NCBI GenBank assembly: GCA_027704905.1
Contig: CM051013.1
Coordinates: 10,985,237-11,049,236 of the forward strand
DNA from: Muraenolepis orangiensis
Taxonomy: Eukaryota; Chordata; Actinopteri; Gadiformes; Muraenolepididae
DNA length: 64,000 nucleotides
Direction of reading: 5' to 3'
The notes under the pieces are model-generated. The model was not told where the DNA came from and made no database searches. It saw only the letters and a program-made list of their open reading frames with translations. Shown here one piece after another: positions 30,292 to 41,032 of the stretch (position 1 is the first letter of the stretch; the number at the start of each line of letters is the position of its first letter). The translations under genes and the position numbers were made by a program.

Positions 30292-31386
30292 TGTCAATAT
30301 TATCCCTGACATAACAAACGCAAACACACATTCATCATCACACAGCGTCCAGTACAGTTTAGGCTGATAATATAAGTAACTTATTCAATATTAACTCTGA
30401 CAATGAAAAGGGTTAATGGGCTCTTCAGTGAAGAGGTACAACATGTTTCATGTTTCAACAAAAAATATGAATACAAGCTCCACTAGAAAACCCCTTGGAA
30501 CATGGAGAACTCTGTAAAGAGCTGGGATGAAAGGAACATACTTGACTAACATGGCCATCGGGACTAAAAGTTGAACGGAGTTCCTAGTTAGCTGGTGGCT
30601 AACTAGCAGGCTAACAATGCTGTCTTAATGTTTAAACTACAGCTAAATATGATGTCCTGTGACACAAACATCTCTATGGATTCATAGCGGATACGTGTCA
30701 GATAGACGATATAATGATTTATTTTTAGCTTGTTATATTGTTGTTGTCATGACTTACTAGGTTTACAAAGTTTAGTTTGGCCACAGATGATACAATTGAT
30801 GGACGAGACGCAGACGTTCTTCTTCTGTCAATAATAATTCCATCCGCTGATGACAGGAATTACGTTACAATTACAAAACACACACGCCAGTGGTGGTTGT
30901 GACCACCATCAGAATCATAAGCTGTACTCAATTGTTTTATCTACAAATCGACTTTGCACGCTTTTAATTTAATTAATTTAAGTCAAACTCTGTCCATAAC
31001 ACTTTGCTATCGCACACGTTATCTTTCAGGAGCAATATTATTTAATTTCAAGTATAAATTATAAGTATAAGAAAAAACACACTCAAGTTACACATAAATA
31101 CACACACAAACTTGACATGTTATCTGAATTGACCTGAACATCCACTCTGTCCCTTAGAAACAAACCGCACAGGAGGGTTAAATGTTTTTTGCAAAGACTT
31201 TGATGAACTTTGTGTCCCTTCTTTGCCCTCCCCGGGGATGGAGTCGAGTTTAACAGCACATATTCACTGTCTTCTCCTCTCTGGGCTTTCTTTCTCGGAC
31301 AGGTTTCTAAAGAAACACAACCCAGGCTGGGTCTTTTCCTCGGTTAGTGGTTGATCTTGGGTACAGGCAGTAACATTTTATTCCAA
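30292..31386. other. Intergenic, no recognised gene
   Basis: AT-rich sequence. A small hairpin TGGTGGT/ACCACCA lies near 30891-30908. I see no repeat family or ORF I can support. Confidence 0.4.
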
Positions 31387-31390
31387 GTGT

Positions 31391-31930
31391 TGTGAGCGCC
31401 CAGGCTCAAGGAGGCAAAAAACAGCGGGTTTTTGAGGGTTAACCAAAAAATGTCCTTTTATTTCTTTAAATTTCAGGGGTTTAAGGGAGGGAATGAAAAA
31501 CAACTAAGGCTTGTCTTCGGCGTCTCACGCCGGGTCCGCGGTCCTCTCACCCTCTGGCGGCTTCCCAAGTTCCCGGGTGCGACGGCTTCTCCTTTCTTCC
31601 TTGGTCACTGCTGGAAACAGAACGGCAGAACAGCATAGCAGTATAGCAGCGTATGGCGGGACCTCTCGGCAGCACGGTCTCGGTCCTCTCGCCCCCCTTC
31701 TCTCTCCTCTAGCAACCCTCTACCTGTGCGCTTTTTAAGCACCTGATTTAATCAGGTGTTTATTATGGTCAGCTGTGCGTTTCACTCCGGGATCTCGTTC
31801 GCCTTCCCCCCGGGTCCTAAAGCCCTCCAAGTATCTCCCTTGGGAGATATACGCCTCCCACCACGCAACCAAAGGTAAGTCTCCTCCTCTTTGCCCTGGT
31901 GGGACCCCAAGCTACCCTTGGGGTACCACA
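31391..31930 (-). repeat. 3' LTR of the deleted gypsy element
   Basis: 540 bp, identical to 33047-33587 except for one T fewer in the run near 31430. TG...CA borders. Confidence 0.93.
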
Positions 31931-32890
31931 TATCCTTCCCCTCAACTTCAGAGCACCCTTGGCAGGCCCAGACCACAGGCATTCTGATCTTCGGGACAGG
32001 GCATCTGCATTCCCATGTAGCTTCCCTGCTCTGTGTTCCACCTTAAATCTGAAGTTCTGTAGCTCCAAGAACCACCGGGTTACTCGGGAATTTTTCTCCT
32101 TATTAAGTGACATCCACTTCAGCGGTGCATGGTCTGTTACCAGTGTGAATTCCCTACCAATTAAGTAGTACTTCAGTTTGTCTATCGCCCATTTAATTGC
32201 TAGGCATTCCTTCTCCACTGTTGCATAGTTTCTTTCATGCTGTAGCAATTTCCGGCTGATGTATGTGATAGGCTGCTCTACATCATCCTTTACCTGAGAC
32301 AGCACCGCGCCCAGTCCCACCTCTGAGGCATCCGTCTGTAAGACAAGGGGAAGTGAGAAGTTTACTGTAGCCAGGACCGGCTCCCTGCAGAGGTTGTCCC
32401 TCAGCCTCTGGAAGGCCTCTTCCGCTTCTCCAGTCCATTTTAGACTGCACTTCCCTTCTTTCTTGGTCAATTCGAACAGTGGAGCTGCTAGGGATGCAAA
32501 GTTGGGTACGAACTGTCGGTAATATCCCACCAGACCCAAGAAAGTTCTAAGCTGTCGCTTTGTGCCTGGCCGTGGCCATGTGGCGATGGCCTCCACCTTG
32601 GATGACTGCGGTCGCACACAGCCTCTTCCTACCGTGTAGCCCAGATAGTCCGTCTCCTCTAGGCCCAGATGACACTTTGCTGCTTTGGCTGTCAGCCCCG
32701 CCTCTCGTAATGCTCCCAAGACGGCCTCCAGGCGATGTAGATGGGTCTGCCAATCCGTGCTCTGGACCACAATATCGTCGATATAGGCTGCTGCATATTC
32801 CCTGTGGGGTCTAAGAACTTTATCCATTAGCCTTTGGAAAGTAGCTGGGGCCCCATGGACCCCAAATGGTAAGACTTTGTCAGCGCCTTT
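31931..32890 (-). pseudogene. Gypsy reverse transcriptase-RNase H fragment
   Basis: The minus-strand frame enters at about 32890 with KVLPFGVHGAPATFQRLMDK. It then shows the catalytic YIDDIVV motif, CHLGLEETDYLGYTVG, TFLGLVGYYRQFVPNFA (connection), VLQTDASEVGLGAVLSQ (RNase H Asp), ERNYATVEKECLAI (Glu) and LVTDHAPLKWM. It ends in HGNADALSRRSECLW, then runs through the PPT into the LTR. The frame is open throughout, but the first third of RT is missing because of the deletion that joins it to gag out of frame at 32880-32890. Confidence 0.9.
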
Positions 32891-33045
32891 TCCGGGGTTC
32901 TTTGCATTGTGCGCTCACAAAGCTCTGTGATGGCCCTCTGCAAAGTTTGCTGTGACTGTAACACTGTTGTCAGCACCTCTCTTAACGCCGGATCCATGTC
33001 TTCGGGTTTGTGAGCTGGGTCAGAAAGCCCGCATCCATCCACCAT
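32880..33045 (-). pseudogene. Gypsy gag N-terminal fragment
   Basis: An ATG at 33045, two bases after the 5' LTR, opens a frame containing DPALREVLTTVLQSQQTLQR and ELCERTMQR, a helical start seen in fish gypsy gag proteins. After about 55 codons it meets the deletion junction and is out of frame with the RT. A PBS-like TGGTGGATGCGGG overlaps the start; I cannot assign the primer tRNA. Confidence 0.6.
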
Positions 33046-33046
33046 A

Positions 33047-33587
33047 TGTGAGCGCCCAGGCTCAAGGAGGCAAAAAACAGCGGGTTTTTTGAGGGTTAAC
33101 CAAAAAATGTCCTTTTATTTCTTTAAATTTCAGGGGTTTAAGGGAGGGAATGAAAAACAACTAAGGCTTGTCTTCGGCGTCTCACGCCGGGTCCGCGGTC
33201 CTCTCACCCTCTGGCGGCTTCCCAAGTTCCCGGGTGCGACGGCTTCTCCTTTCTTCCTTGGTCACTGCTGGAAACAGAACGGCAGAACAGCATAGCAGTA
33301 TAGCAGCGTATGGCGGGACCTCTCGGCAGCACGGTCTCGGTCCTCTCGCCCCCCTTCTCTCTCCTCTAGCAACCCTCTACCTGTGCGCTTTTTAAGCACC
33401 TGATTTAATCAGGTGTTTATTATGGTCAGCTGTGCGTTTCACTCCGGGATCTCGTTCGCCTTCCCCCCGGGTCCTAAAGCCCTCCAAGTATCTCCCTTGG
33501 GAGATATACGCCTCCCACCACGCAACCAAAGGTAAGTCTCCTCCTCTTTGCCCTGGTGGGACCCCAAGCTACCCTTGGGGTACCACA
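33047..33587 (-). repeat. 5' LTR of the deleted gypsy element
   Basis: 541 bp, matching the 3' LTR. It contains TTTTTAAGCACC and a GGTGTTTATTATGG phrase that may hold promoter signals, but I could not fix a TATA box confidently. Confidence 0.93.
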
Positions 33588-33879
33588 GTGTCTAGCCTGG
33601 CAAATTGGTGGGTTCAAATTGTATGGCATCTTTAACAATCTGTTAACATCCAAAATCACAGATGCATAAAGCCACTGGGCTTGTTTGTTAAAAACAGTAT
33701 AATATTTTTGTTGTAGGCTAATTGGTGTAACATGAACTCAAAAACGAATAATATCAGTGTCAAATAACAGTATCTTTTTTCTTTTTTCCTACCTCCATAT
33801 AAATAATTTGGAAACATAATGGAATTAGAGTAGATGTTTAATGGTGTGAATGTGATAACTACAGGCTGTATGTGCCTAT
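33588..33879. other. No recognised feature
   Basis: Short AT-rich stretch between the gypsy element and a LINE fragment. Confidence 0.4.
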
Positions 33880-34545
33880 ATATTCAGAATGACACACATG
33901 AGCACTGTGAGCACTTTGTGTCGGAACCATGCAGACTGACAACTGGGGTTCCACAAGGATCGGTCCTGGGCCCTCTTCTCTTCTCCCTCTACACAACATC
34001 GCTCTCGATGTACTAATCTTATCGTTTCCCCCCCTCTGACATGCAAGTGAAAACACACATAGCCGCCTGCCTGGCTGACATCTCGCAATGGATGTCGATG
34101 CACCAGGACTGCAAGGAATCTGGGTGTGACCCTGGACGACCAACTGTCATTCTCGGCAAACATTGCATCTGTGACACGCTCCTGCAGATTCCTAATCTAC
34201 AACATCAGGAGGATTCTGCCTTTTCTCATTTAAAAGGCTGCGCAGGTGCTCATCCAGGCTCTTGTCATCTCCTGTTTGGACTATTGCAACTCCCTTCTTG
34301 CTGGTTCCCAGCAAGGTGGGAGTTGATGGCAGACGCATGGTGGCCATGCGTCTGCCATCAGACCGCTGGAGCTCATTCAGAAAGATGCAGCTTGTCTGGT
34401 TTTCAACCGACCCAAGTTCTCCCACACATCTACCCTTCTTCGGTCTCTACACTGGCTACCTGTAGCTGCTTGCATCCAGTTCAAGACCCTGGTGCTAGCT
34501 TACAGGGCAGTGAAAAGAACAGCTCCTTCCTACTTCCTACTTCCT
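33880..34545 (+). pseudogene. L2/CR1-like LINE fragment (same family as 17483)
   Basis: Frames show CRLTTGVPQGSVLGPLLFSL (RT block B), then after several frameshifts a conserved block FSANIASVTRSCRFLIYNIR, LVISCLDYCNSLLAGSQQ and LVFNRPKFSHTSTLLRSLHW. Internal rearrangement includes a short local duplication (GGTGGGAGTTGATGGCAGAC and its near inverse). It ends where the next LINE begins. Confidence 0.8.
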
Positions 34546-34547
34546 AC

Positions 34548-36268
34548 TTGCTCGGTTCGACGTAAACGGCAGCCCGCCGAAGCCAGCACTGACTGGGGAG
34601 ACCAGCCAGCTGCGCATCTCGGAGGCGGATGTGCGCCGCACCTTTAAGCGGCTGAACATCCGTAAGGCGGCAGGCCCCGACGACATCCCGGGCCGCGTCC
34701 TCAGAGCATGCGCAGACCAGTTGGCAGGAGTCTTTGCAGACATCTTCAACCTCTCCCTGTCCCAGGCTGTTGTCCCCGCGGTCTTCAAGATATCCACCAT
34801 CGTGCCTGTCCCTAAACAAACCAAGGTAACATGCCTGAATGACTACAGACCTGTGGCCCTCACGTCGATCGTTAGCAAATGCTTCGAGAGGTTGGTCAAG
34901 GACTTTATTTGCTCCGTGTTACCTACCACGCTGGACCCATGGCAATTTGCATATCGTCAAAATAGATCCACGGACGACGCAATTGCCATGGCCCTCCACA
35001 CTGCCCTTTCCCACCTGGAGGGGAAGAACTGTTATGTGCGAATGCTGTTTGTGGACTACAGCTCAGCATTCAACACAATAGTTCCTGCCAAGCGCGACAC
35101 CAAGCTGAGAGGTCTAGGCGTACCCCCATCCATGTGCAGCTGGATACTGAACCTCCTGTCGGACCGCCGCCAGGTGGTGAGGATGGGCAGCACCACATCA
35201 GAGCCACTGACCCTCAACACGGGAGCCCCCCAGGGATGCGTGCTGAGCCCTCTCCTCTACTCCCTCTACACCCACGACTGCATGGCTATGCACAGCTCCA
35301 ACGTCATCGTCAAGTTTGCTGACGACACGACAGTGATGGGCCTGATCGCCGGCGACGACGAGACAGCCTACAGGGAGGAGGTCGGATCGCTGGAGCAGTG
35401 GTGCCAGGAGAACAGCCTCGCCCTCAACGTCAAGAAGACCAAGGAGCTGATCGTGGACTTCAGGAGGCAGAGGGGAGAGCACAGCCCTATCTCCATCGAC
35501 GGCGTTGCAGTAGAGAGGGTCAGCAGCTTCAAGTTCCTCGGCGTGCACATCTCCGAGGACCTCACATGGTCCACGCACACCACACACGTGGTGAAAAGGG
35601 CCCAACAACGCCTGTATTTTCTCAGGCGTCTGAAGAAATTCAGCATGGGCCCCCGCATCCTGAGAACATTCTACAACGGCACCATCGAGAGTGTTCTGAC
35701 AGGGTGTATCACCGCCTGGTACGGGAACTGCACGGCACTCGAGCGCAGAGCGCTTCAAAGGGTGGTGCGGACGGCCCAGTATATCGTTGGAGGTGAGCTC
35801 CCCTCCCTCCTGGACATTTACAACCAGCGGTGCGTGGCCAAGGCCAAAAGAATTATAAAAGACATTGCCCACCCCAGCCACGAACTTTACTCACTATTAC
35901 CGTCAGGCAGGCGATACCGCAGTATCAAGTGTCGTACAAATAGGCTTAGAGATAGCTTCCACAGTCAGGCCATCAGGCTGCTGAACAAGGGCGTATAACA
36001 TATAACAATGTATATTTTATTACATTGATTTATATATATATATTGCTCTTTTCTGTGCTGATTTTTGCATTTTATAAATTGCATTTTTTATTTTTATTTT
36101 ATATTTTATATTCTTTATTCTATTTTTTATTCTATTTTTTATCTATTTTTATTTTATCTTATTTTATAACTGCTGTCTGTCGTCGGGTATTGCACACAAG
36201 AATTTCACATCACTGCTTTATACTAAACTGTAAACTGTGAAGTGACAATAAACTTGACTTGACTTGAC
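34548..36268 (+). mobile_element. L2/CR1-like LINE, 5'-truncated copy C with (ACTTG)n tail
   Basis: Longest copy of this family in the window. The coding part runs 34556-35998 and a 3' UTR follows with GTCGTCGGGTATTGCAC and a terminal ACTTGACTTGACTTGACTTG repeat. The endonuclease domain is missing. Confidence 0.92.
34556..35998 (+). CDS. LINE reverse transcriptase ORF2, C-terminal ~480 codons, open
   Basis: One uninterrupted frame; the first ATG is at 34631, but coding homology begins at about 34556 (FDVNGSPPKPALTGE). RT motifs in order are RKAAGPDDIPGRVL, CLNDYRPVALTSI, FAYRQNRSTDDAI, MLFVDYSSAFNTIVP (catalytic Asp), GAPQGCVLSPLLYSLYTHD and VKFADDTTVMGLI (FADD catalytic pair). Then come VKKTKELIVDFRR, FKFLGVHISEDLTWS, TAWYGNCTALERRALQR and LLPSGRRYRSIK, and a stop after LNKGV. 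It makes cDNA from LINE RNA in an intact element. This copy lacks the 5' UTR and the endonuclease, so it is not autonomous, but the preserved frame suggests a young insertion. Confidence 0.9.
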   Translation, partial: FDVNGSPPKPALTGETSQLRISEADVRRTFKRLNIRKAAGPDDIPGRVLRACADQLAGVFADIFNLSLSQAVVPAVFKISTIVPVPKQTKVTCLNDYRPVALTSIVSKCFERLVKDFICSVLPTTLDPWQFAYRQNRSTDDAIAMALHTALSHLEGKNCYVRMLFVDYSSAFNTIVPAKRDTKLRGLGVPPSMCSWILNLLSDRRQVVRMGSTTSEPLTLNTGAPQGCVLSPLLYSLYTHDCMAMHSSNVIVKFADDTTVMGLIAGDDETAYREEVGSLEQWCQENSLALNVKKTKELIVDFRRQRGEHSPISIDGVAVERVSSFKFLGVHISEDLTWSTHTTHVVKRAQQRLYFLRRLKKFSMGPRILRTFYNGTIESVLTGCITAWYGNCTALERRALQRVVRTAQYIVGGELPSLLDIYNQRCVAKAKRIIKDIAHPSHELYSLLPSGRRYRSIKCRTNRLRDSFHSQAIRLLNKGV

Positions 36269-37232
36269 TTGATGTGATCATCGGTGCCATCAGGCATTTT
36301 TCGCCTCACGAAGACAATACGAAGGAAACAAGAAGCTGCCCGATTGTCTTAGGAAGGCAACGCGACTACGTGAAGCCCTCGCAATGCCGTCGTGTAGCCC
36401 TCGTATTATAGTACGATGACATCGAGATGGGACCACGGTGTCGGCGAAGACAGCCGAAATTTGAGTAGCTCAAGCGTTTCCCATGTTCCCATGGTAACGT
36501 GGACATATAAAAGGCCAGCCTCAGAGCATCTTCCTCAGTCAGTCCTGAGCAACTCTACAGAGCAGAGGCGTGTGTAACTCCCAAAGCTTCAATCACAATT
36601 AATCACAATTCAGTTCCTGCAGAATTGCATACTTTTATGATGAGACAACCAGGAAAAAGAAGGCAGCAGCATTGCTTCTTTTGATGCACCTCAGAGAACA
36701 TGATGAGCAACTCTTACAGGCCCAGCACCTCCTCTTACAGGTAAAAGTTTAAATGTACTGCGTGTTCTGCTCCCAATAATCTCCGATCAGCAATTTAATT
36801 TCCCACGGTCGGCCGAAGGTTTCATACCATCGGGAGGTCACGTGACGCCTTCGTGACCTAGTTCGAACGCATCGTACTCTCAATACGACGTCGTGTAGCC
36901 ATCGTGTGGCCTTCGAGTGTCCTGCGGGTATAAACTACTATAAAAATTCACATCTTCGTGTTGCCTTCGTGTGTGGTTCGGGTGCCATCGTGTGACCTTC
37001 TGTAGGCATCGTAGTTGCATCGGCTGTTGACCAAGTTCGGGGCCATCTTCGCACAAAATTCAAAATTCCATATTCGTATGGCCATCTGGTGTCAATTTCG
37101 GGACAGTGTGACGCCCGCATAAACAAACCCCCATAGCAGACTGACTAGGGAAGTCCCCGTTCAGAACAATACCCCACCCATAGTTCCGTGAGTGAATTAT
37201 TTCAATCCACCACAAAATAAATAAATATACTA

Positions 37233-37236
<4 letters not shown>
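36269..37236 (+). other. Unassigned region with TATA box, short spliced-looking frame and repeated TCGTGTG motifs
   Basis: TATAAAAGG at 36506-36514 is followed by a frame FYDETTRKKKAAALLLLMHL and EHDEQLLQAQHLLLQ, which ends at a good splice donor (CAG|GTAAAAG, 36741). On both sides lie clusters of short related motifs such as CGTCGTGTAGCC and CATCGTGTGG/CTTCGTGTTGCC (36340-36430 and 36850-37010). This could be the first exon of a DNA-transposon protein with subterminal repeats, or a host exon. I recognise no domain. Confidence 0.35.

Positions 37237-37268
<32 letters not shown>
37237..37268. repeat. (TA)n microsatellite
   Basis: About 16 TA units just outside the L1 insertion. Confidence 0.9.
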
Positions 37269-37272
<4 letters not shown>

Positions 37273-37556
37273 CATATATATCAACAATGTTGAACTCTTT
37301 TTTTCTTTTTTCTTTTTTAAACACCCAACCCCTCCCCCCACCCCACCAAATCCCGGGTAGTGCATCCCAACATATAGGGTATAAGTAAGTAAAAATAAAT
37401 AAACAAGTAAATAATAATAACAACAATGATGATAGGTAGTGAAGGCAAAAGACAGGTACAAATAAGTCAACAAAGAGATAAAGAAAAATAAAGTGTAATT
37501 CGTTTCTAAGTGAGGATAAATGAGACGGTCGTGTTGGGCTGTGTGTTATCATGTCA

Positions 37557-38028
37557 TCCCTCCACCTCCAGCACACATGCGTTATCCGGGAGGGTTTTTA
37601 GTTTTTTGAAAAAAGACATTAGTGGGTTCCAGGTAGAGTAGAAGCGGTCTCTGGACCCCCTAAGTGTGTATTTAATCTTTTCAAGACTTAAGTGGAGCAT
37701 AAGGTCAGTCATCCATAAGGAAGAGTTCGGAGGTTTGGGGGATTTCCAGCAAAACTAAATCCTCCTACGGGCAAGTAGAGTGGCAAAAGCCACAATGTCT
37801 TTATGCTTGTTACTAATCTGTTGGTCAGTTGGCGCTGTGCCAAAGATAGCTGAATATGCGTTAGGTTGCAGAACCAAGTCTAGTGCCTGTGAGAGGGTCC
37901 TGAAAACCACTGACCAATAATCGAATAACACGGGACATGACCAGAACATGTGTGTTAGCGTTGCTGGAGCATTATGACATCTGCTACAGTTCTCATCTAC
38001 GTCAGGGTAGATTCTGGCCAGCCTTTAA
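37557..38028 (-). pseudogene. L1 ORF2 C-terminal fragment
   Basis: The minus-strand frame reads LARIYPDVDENCSRCHNAPA, then THMFWSCPVLFDYW (the Cys-rich CxxC...HxxxxC motif at the end of L1 ORF2). It continues with KHKDIVAFATLLARRRILL, SLWMTDLMLHLSLEKIKYTL and FYSTWNPLMSFFKKL to a stop near 37557. It joins directly to the endonuclease region, in another frame, at about 38025. Confidence 0.85.
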
Positions 38029-39215
38029 TTTGTGGAATCTGTTGGTCAGAGGACTTACATTTTAATTGGTGCGCTAACAGTCTACCAGCCTTTTCCCCGT
38101 GCTCATACACAAAACCTTGTGATTTCAGCAACAAACGTTCTGTCTTATCAGACGATAATAATTCATATTTGGCTTTGAGATCCAGCTTAGTTTTGTAAAG
38201 CTCCGGAGTGGGAGAGGCGGAGTATTGATGATCTATGTCAATTATTGAGTTGAGAAGCTGTTCCTGTTCCCGCCTCCGGGCCTTGTTCACCCTGGATGTG
38301 TATGCGATGATATCCCCCCTTACTACCACTTTGAGGGTTTGCCAGAGCAGGGAGGGAGAAACAGTATCGTCCTTATTGGTTTCCAAGAAATTATCGATGG
38401 CAGTTGAAATCATTTCGCCGAATTCTCTATCCGTTAGTAGTGTGGTATCAAGTCTCCATGGAGCACGGTCAGTGTAGTTAAGTGGGAAGGACAGATCTAA
38501 TAATACTGGGGCATGGTCAGATTCAATTATGGTTGAATATTCTACGTTTTTGACAAAGGGGAGTAAAGCACTATCTATGAAAAAGTAATCGATTCTACTA
38601 TACGAATGGTGGACGTGCGAAAAAAAAGAGAATATTTTATCATGTGGGAAACGAGAGCGCCATGGATCGATACAACCAATTCGGTCCATGAAAGTTGACA
38701 ACATTTTAGCTATTTTGGAGAGGTTTTTTGACTTTGGGTTAGAACGGTCTAAGGAAGGATTAATTATGCAGTTTAGATCTCCTCCAAAAATTAGGCAGCG
38801 TGAATTTAGGTTAGGTATAGATGAAATTACTTTTTCCATGAATTTCTCGTCGTCCCAATTAGGTGCATACACATTAACCAATATGCAATATAACCAGTTT
38901 ATGGTAGAGGGACCCTGAGACAATGATAAAACGGCCGTGTGGGTCAGATATAATGTCTGTGGCTTTGAATAGTGTGTTCTTATGAATTATGATTGCTGTG
39001 CCACGTGATCTAGAATCAAAGTTCGAATGAAAAATTTGGCCAACCCCCAATTTTTCTAAGTCTAATGTGATCTTTAACCTTCAAGTGCATTTCTTGCAAA
39101 GAAGGCAATTTCCCACTTTAAAAGTTTAAGATGTGCAAATATTCTAGTTCGTTTAACAGGTCCATTCAAACCCTTGACATGCCATGAAATGAATCTTGTA
39201 CTCGCCCCCCCTGCA
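38025..39215 (-). pseudogene. L1 ORF2 endonuclease domain, frameshifted
   Basis: The start region (about 39215) reads FISWHVKGLNGPVKRTRIF and HLKLLKWEIAFFARN, the APE-type endonuclease N-terminus; stops and frameshifts follow to about 38900. From 38923 the frame is open: LVNVYAPNWDDEKF, IFGGDLNCIINPSLDR (catalytic GDxN), HHSYSRIDYFFIDSALL (SRIDYFFI) and IIESDHAPVLLDLSF (SDHAPV). After the linker (SQGFVYEHGEKAGRLLAHQL) it breaks before any RT motif. An intact enzyme would nick target DNA. Confidence 0.88.
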
Positions 39216-39971
39216 GCCTGACTTTATGAAGAAACGCATGTTCTGCCACACCCCAGCCCAACACTTACTGGGAAAAACACGTAATAAACGCAAATAAAAA
39301 GGGACCTCCACTTATAGATGTCTAGTAACATATTGAAAACAAACAATTAAAACGGCGAAAACGACTTTGAAACCCCAGGATGCACTATGTTTGCGTCCCC
39401 AACGGGGGCAAACTGCAGGCTCACCATCTCTCCGTTGGTCCTCCGCGAGTGTAGGCCTAATACCATTAATCCTATTCTCCCTCGAGGAACTCCCAATCAA
39501 TCTGTATAAGTAACATCACTACAAACATATAATAAAGTTGTCGAGAAAAGGGAATATATACACACACACACAGGCTATTTGTATATAGATTATATTAAAC
39601 ATAGGTAGGCTATTTGACCCAGCACATGAACAAGTGTAAATGAACGTTGATCCGACAGGTAGGCCCAATAAATTGGTTATTTCGGTATGTCGCTTCAGTC
39701 CAAAAGCAAACATAATATAGGCTATTACACACAGTTTTGATTTGTGCGGCTGGAATAACTCGAAACAACTGTGAACTAGTTAATTCCAACTTGTATAATA
39801 TAAAAGAAGAGCAGGCAAGAAAACAATTCAGCCTTTACCTGAAAGCGGTCCCATGTCAGACGGTTAGAGGAGACTGTGTGAACAAGTCTCAATGTTCATG
39901 TAAAGTCCAGTTCGTTCAACTCCGTGCTTGTATGGGTCTTTTCTCTCGAAGCGAATGTCAAAGTCGTTGTA

Positions 39972-40878
39972 TCACTCCTTAGCTACCCGGCGCTTGTAAA
40001 ATTCCTGGGCTTCTTCAGGTGAGTCGAATGTGAACGTTTGTGCCTCGAAAGTGACCACCAGATGGGCGGGATGCATCAGACGGAACCGCACTCCCTTCTT
40101 GTAGAGAGCCTGCTTCACGCCGTTGTAATCCGCGCGTTTCCTCGCCAGTGCGGAGCTCAGGTCGGGGTAAAACCTCAGAGGGGATCCCTGAAACTTCACC
40201 TCGTGGTTCCTGGACCACCGTAGGGCGGCCTTTCTCTGTTGATAGCGAAGAAAGCGCACGACGAACTGTCTTGCTGGTTTCCCGTCTTTTGGTTTCGTGG
40301 CCAGTGAACGGTGGGCTCTCTCCAGCTCAGGCGGTTCGGTAAACACATCAGGACCCACGCGTTCTACCAGGAGCTCGCCGATGAATTTAACCGGGTCCTT
40401 GCCGTTCTCGCTGCCCTCCGGGATGTTCACTATCCTCAAGTTGGATCTGCATGACCTATTTTCGATGTCGTCTACATGATCCAGCAGGGTTTGGTTCTGG
40501 GCTTGGAGAGCTTTGATTGTAGCTTCAGCCGTGGTCAATCGTTCAAAGTTCTCTCCGGTGATAGTCTCTGTAGCCACGAGGCGGGCTTGGAATGAGCCGA
40601 CCGTGTCCCGGAGGGCACCCACAGCAGCCTCGAGTGGCTTTAAAGACTCTTGAATCAGATGAGAGACATCATCCTTCAGACCAGCTCTTTGCTTCGCCAG
40701 CTCGGCCACCAGCTGCTTCATGGAGATGGTTTCAGTAGTAGCAGGTAGGCTGCCGGTAGCGTCTTCGCCGTCATTCGAAGTTGTCGCCCAGGCCGAGAGT
40801 TTGCCTGCTATGCTAGTGCTAGCACGAGTTGTCGTAGGGGTCTGTGCGCTGTTTTTCTTAAGTTTGGAGCTGCTCATT
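39972..40878 (-). CDS. L1 ORF1 protein (coiled coil, RRM, CTD), open reading frame
   Basis: The frame extends to an upstream ATG at 40907; I prefer the start MSSSKLKKNSAQT at about 40877 because it follows the typical short L1 5' UTR. The N-terminus is disordered and Ser/Thr-rich, then a coiled coil (KQLVAELAKQRAGLKDDVSH to LQAQNQTLLDHVDDIENR), an RRM start NLRIVNIPEGSENGKDPVKF, then ELERAHRSL and RQFVVRFLRYQQRKAALRWS (RNA-binding arginines). The C-terminal domain includes FYPDLSSALARKRADYNGVK and the stop after YKRRVAKE. It would coat L1 RNA as trimers. The frame is intact although ORF2 is not. Confidence 0.9.
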
Positions 40879-41032
40879 TTGGTACCAAAAAGTGCCAAAT
40901 AGTTCACAACGAGCTGTGTTACTTTTATAAAGGAAACTCCGATGTAGTCAAATTGACAATGTGATCGGGAGACCTGATGCCGACGTCTTTACTCTCACAT
41001 CGTCAACCGGAAGTCCCACAATGTTAAACTCT

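Larger units (their letters stand above)
31391..33587 (-). mobile_element. Ty3/gypsy element, recent, with large internal deletions
   Basis: Two LTRs (31391-31930 and 33047-33587) differ, as far as I can read, by one base in a T run. They begin TGTGAGCG and end GTACCACA on the plus strand. The 4-bp target duplication GTGT lies at 31387-31390 and 33588-33591. Coding runs on the minus strand. The polypurine tract GAGGGGAAGGATA precedes the 3' LTR at 31931. The internal part is only 1116 bp: a gag start, then RT/RNase H, then the PPT. Protease, most of gag, the N-terminal RT and all of integrase are gone. Confidence 0.93.
37299..41017 (-). mobile_element. Tx1-type L1 element with 15-bp TSD and internal RT deletion
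   Basis: The direct repeat ACAATGTTGAACTCT (37284-37298) and ACAATGTTAAACTCT (41018-41032) flanks the element with one mismatch. The left end is an A-rich tail on the minus strand (TTTTTTTCTTTTTTCTTTTTT on plus). The 5' end reads GGGACTTCCGGTTGACGATG, a start typical of fish L1. The order on the minus strand is 5' UTR (~110 bp), ORF1, ORF2 endonuclease, a junction at about 38025, the ORF2 C-terminus and the 3' UTR. The reverse transcriptase is missing. Confidence 0.9.

Noticed and set aside
35198..35881. Long minus-strand frame opposite the LINE RT
   Set aside because: Shadow of the GC-rich plus-strand RT frame, which carries all conserved motifs.
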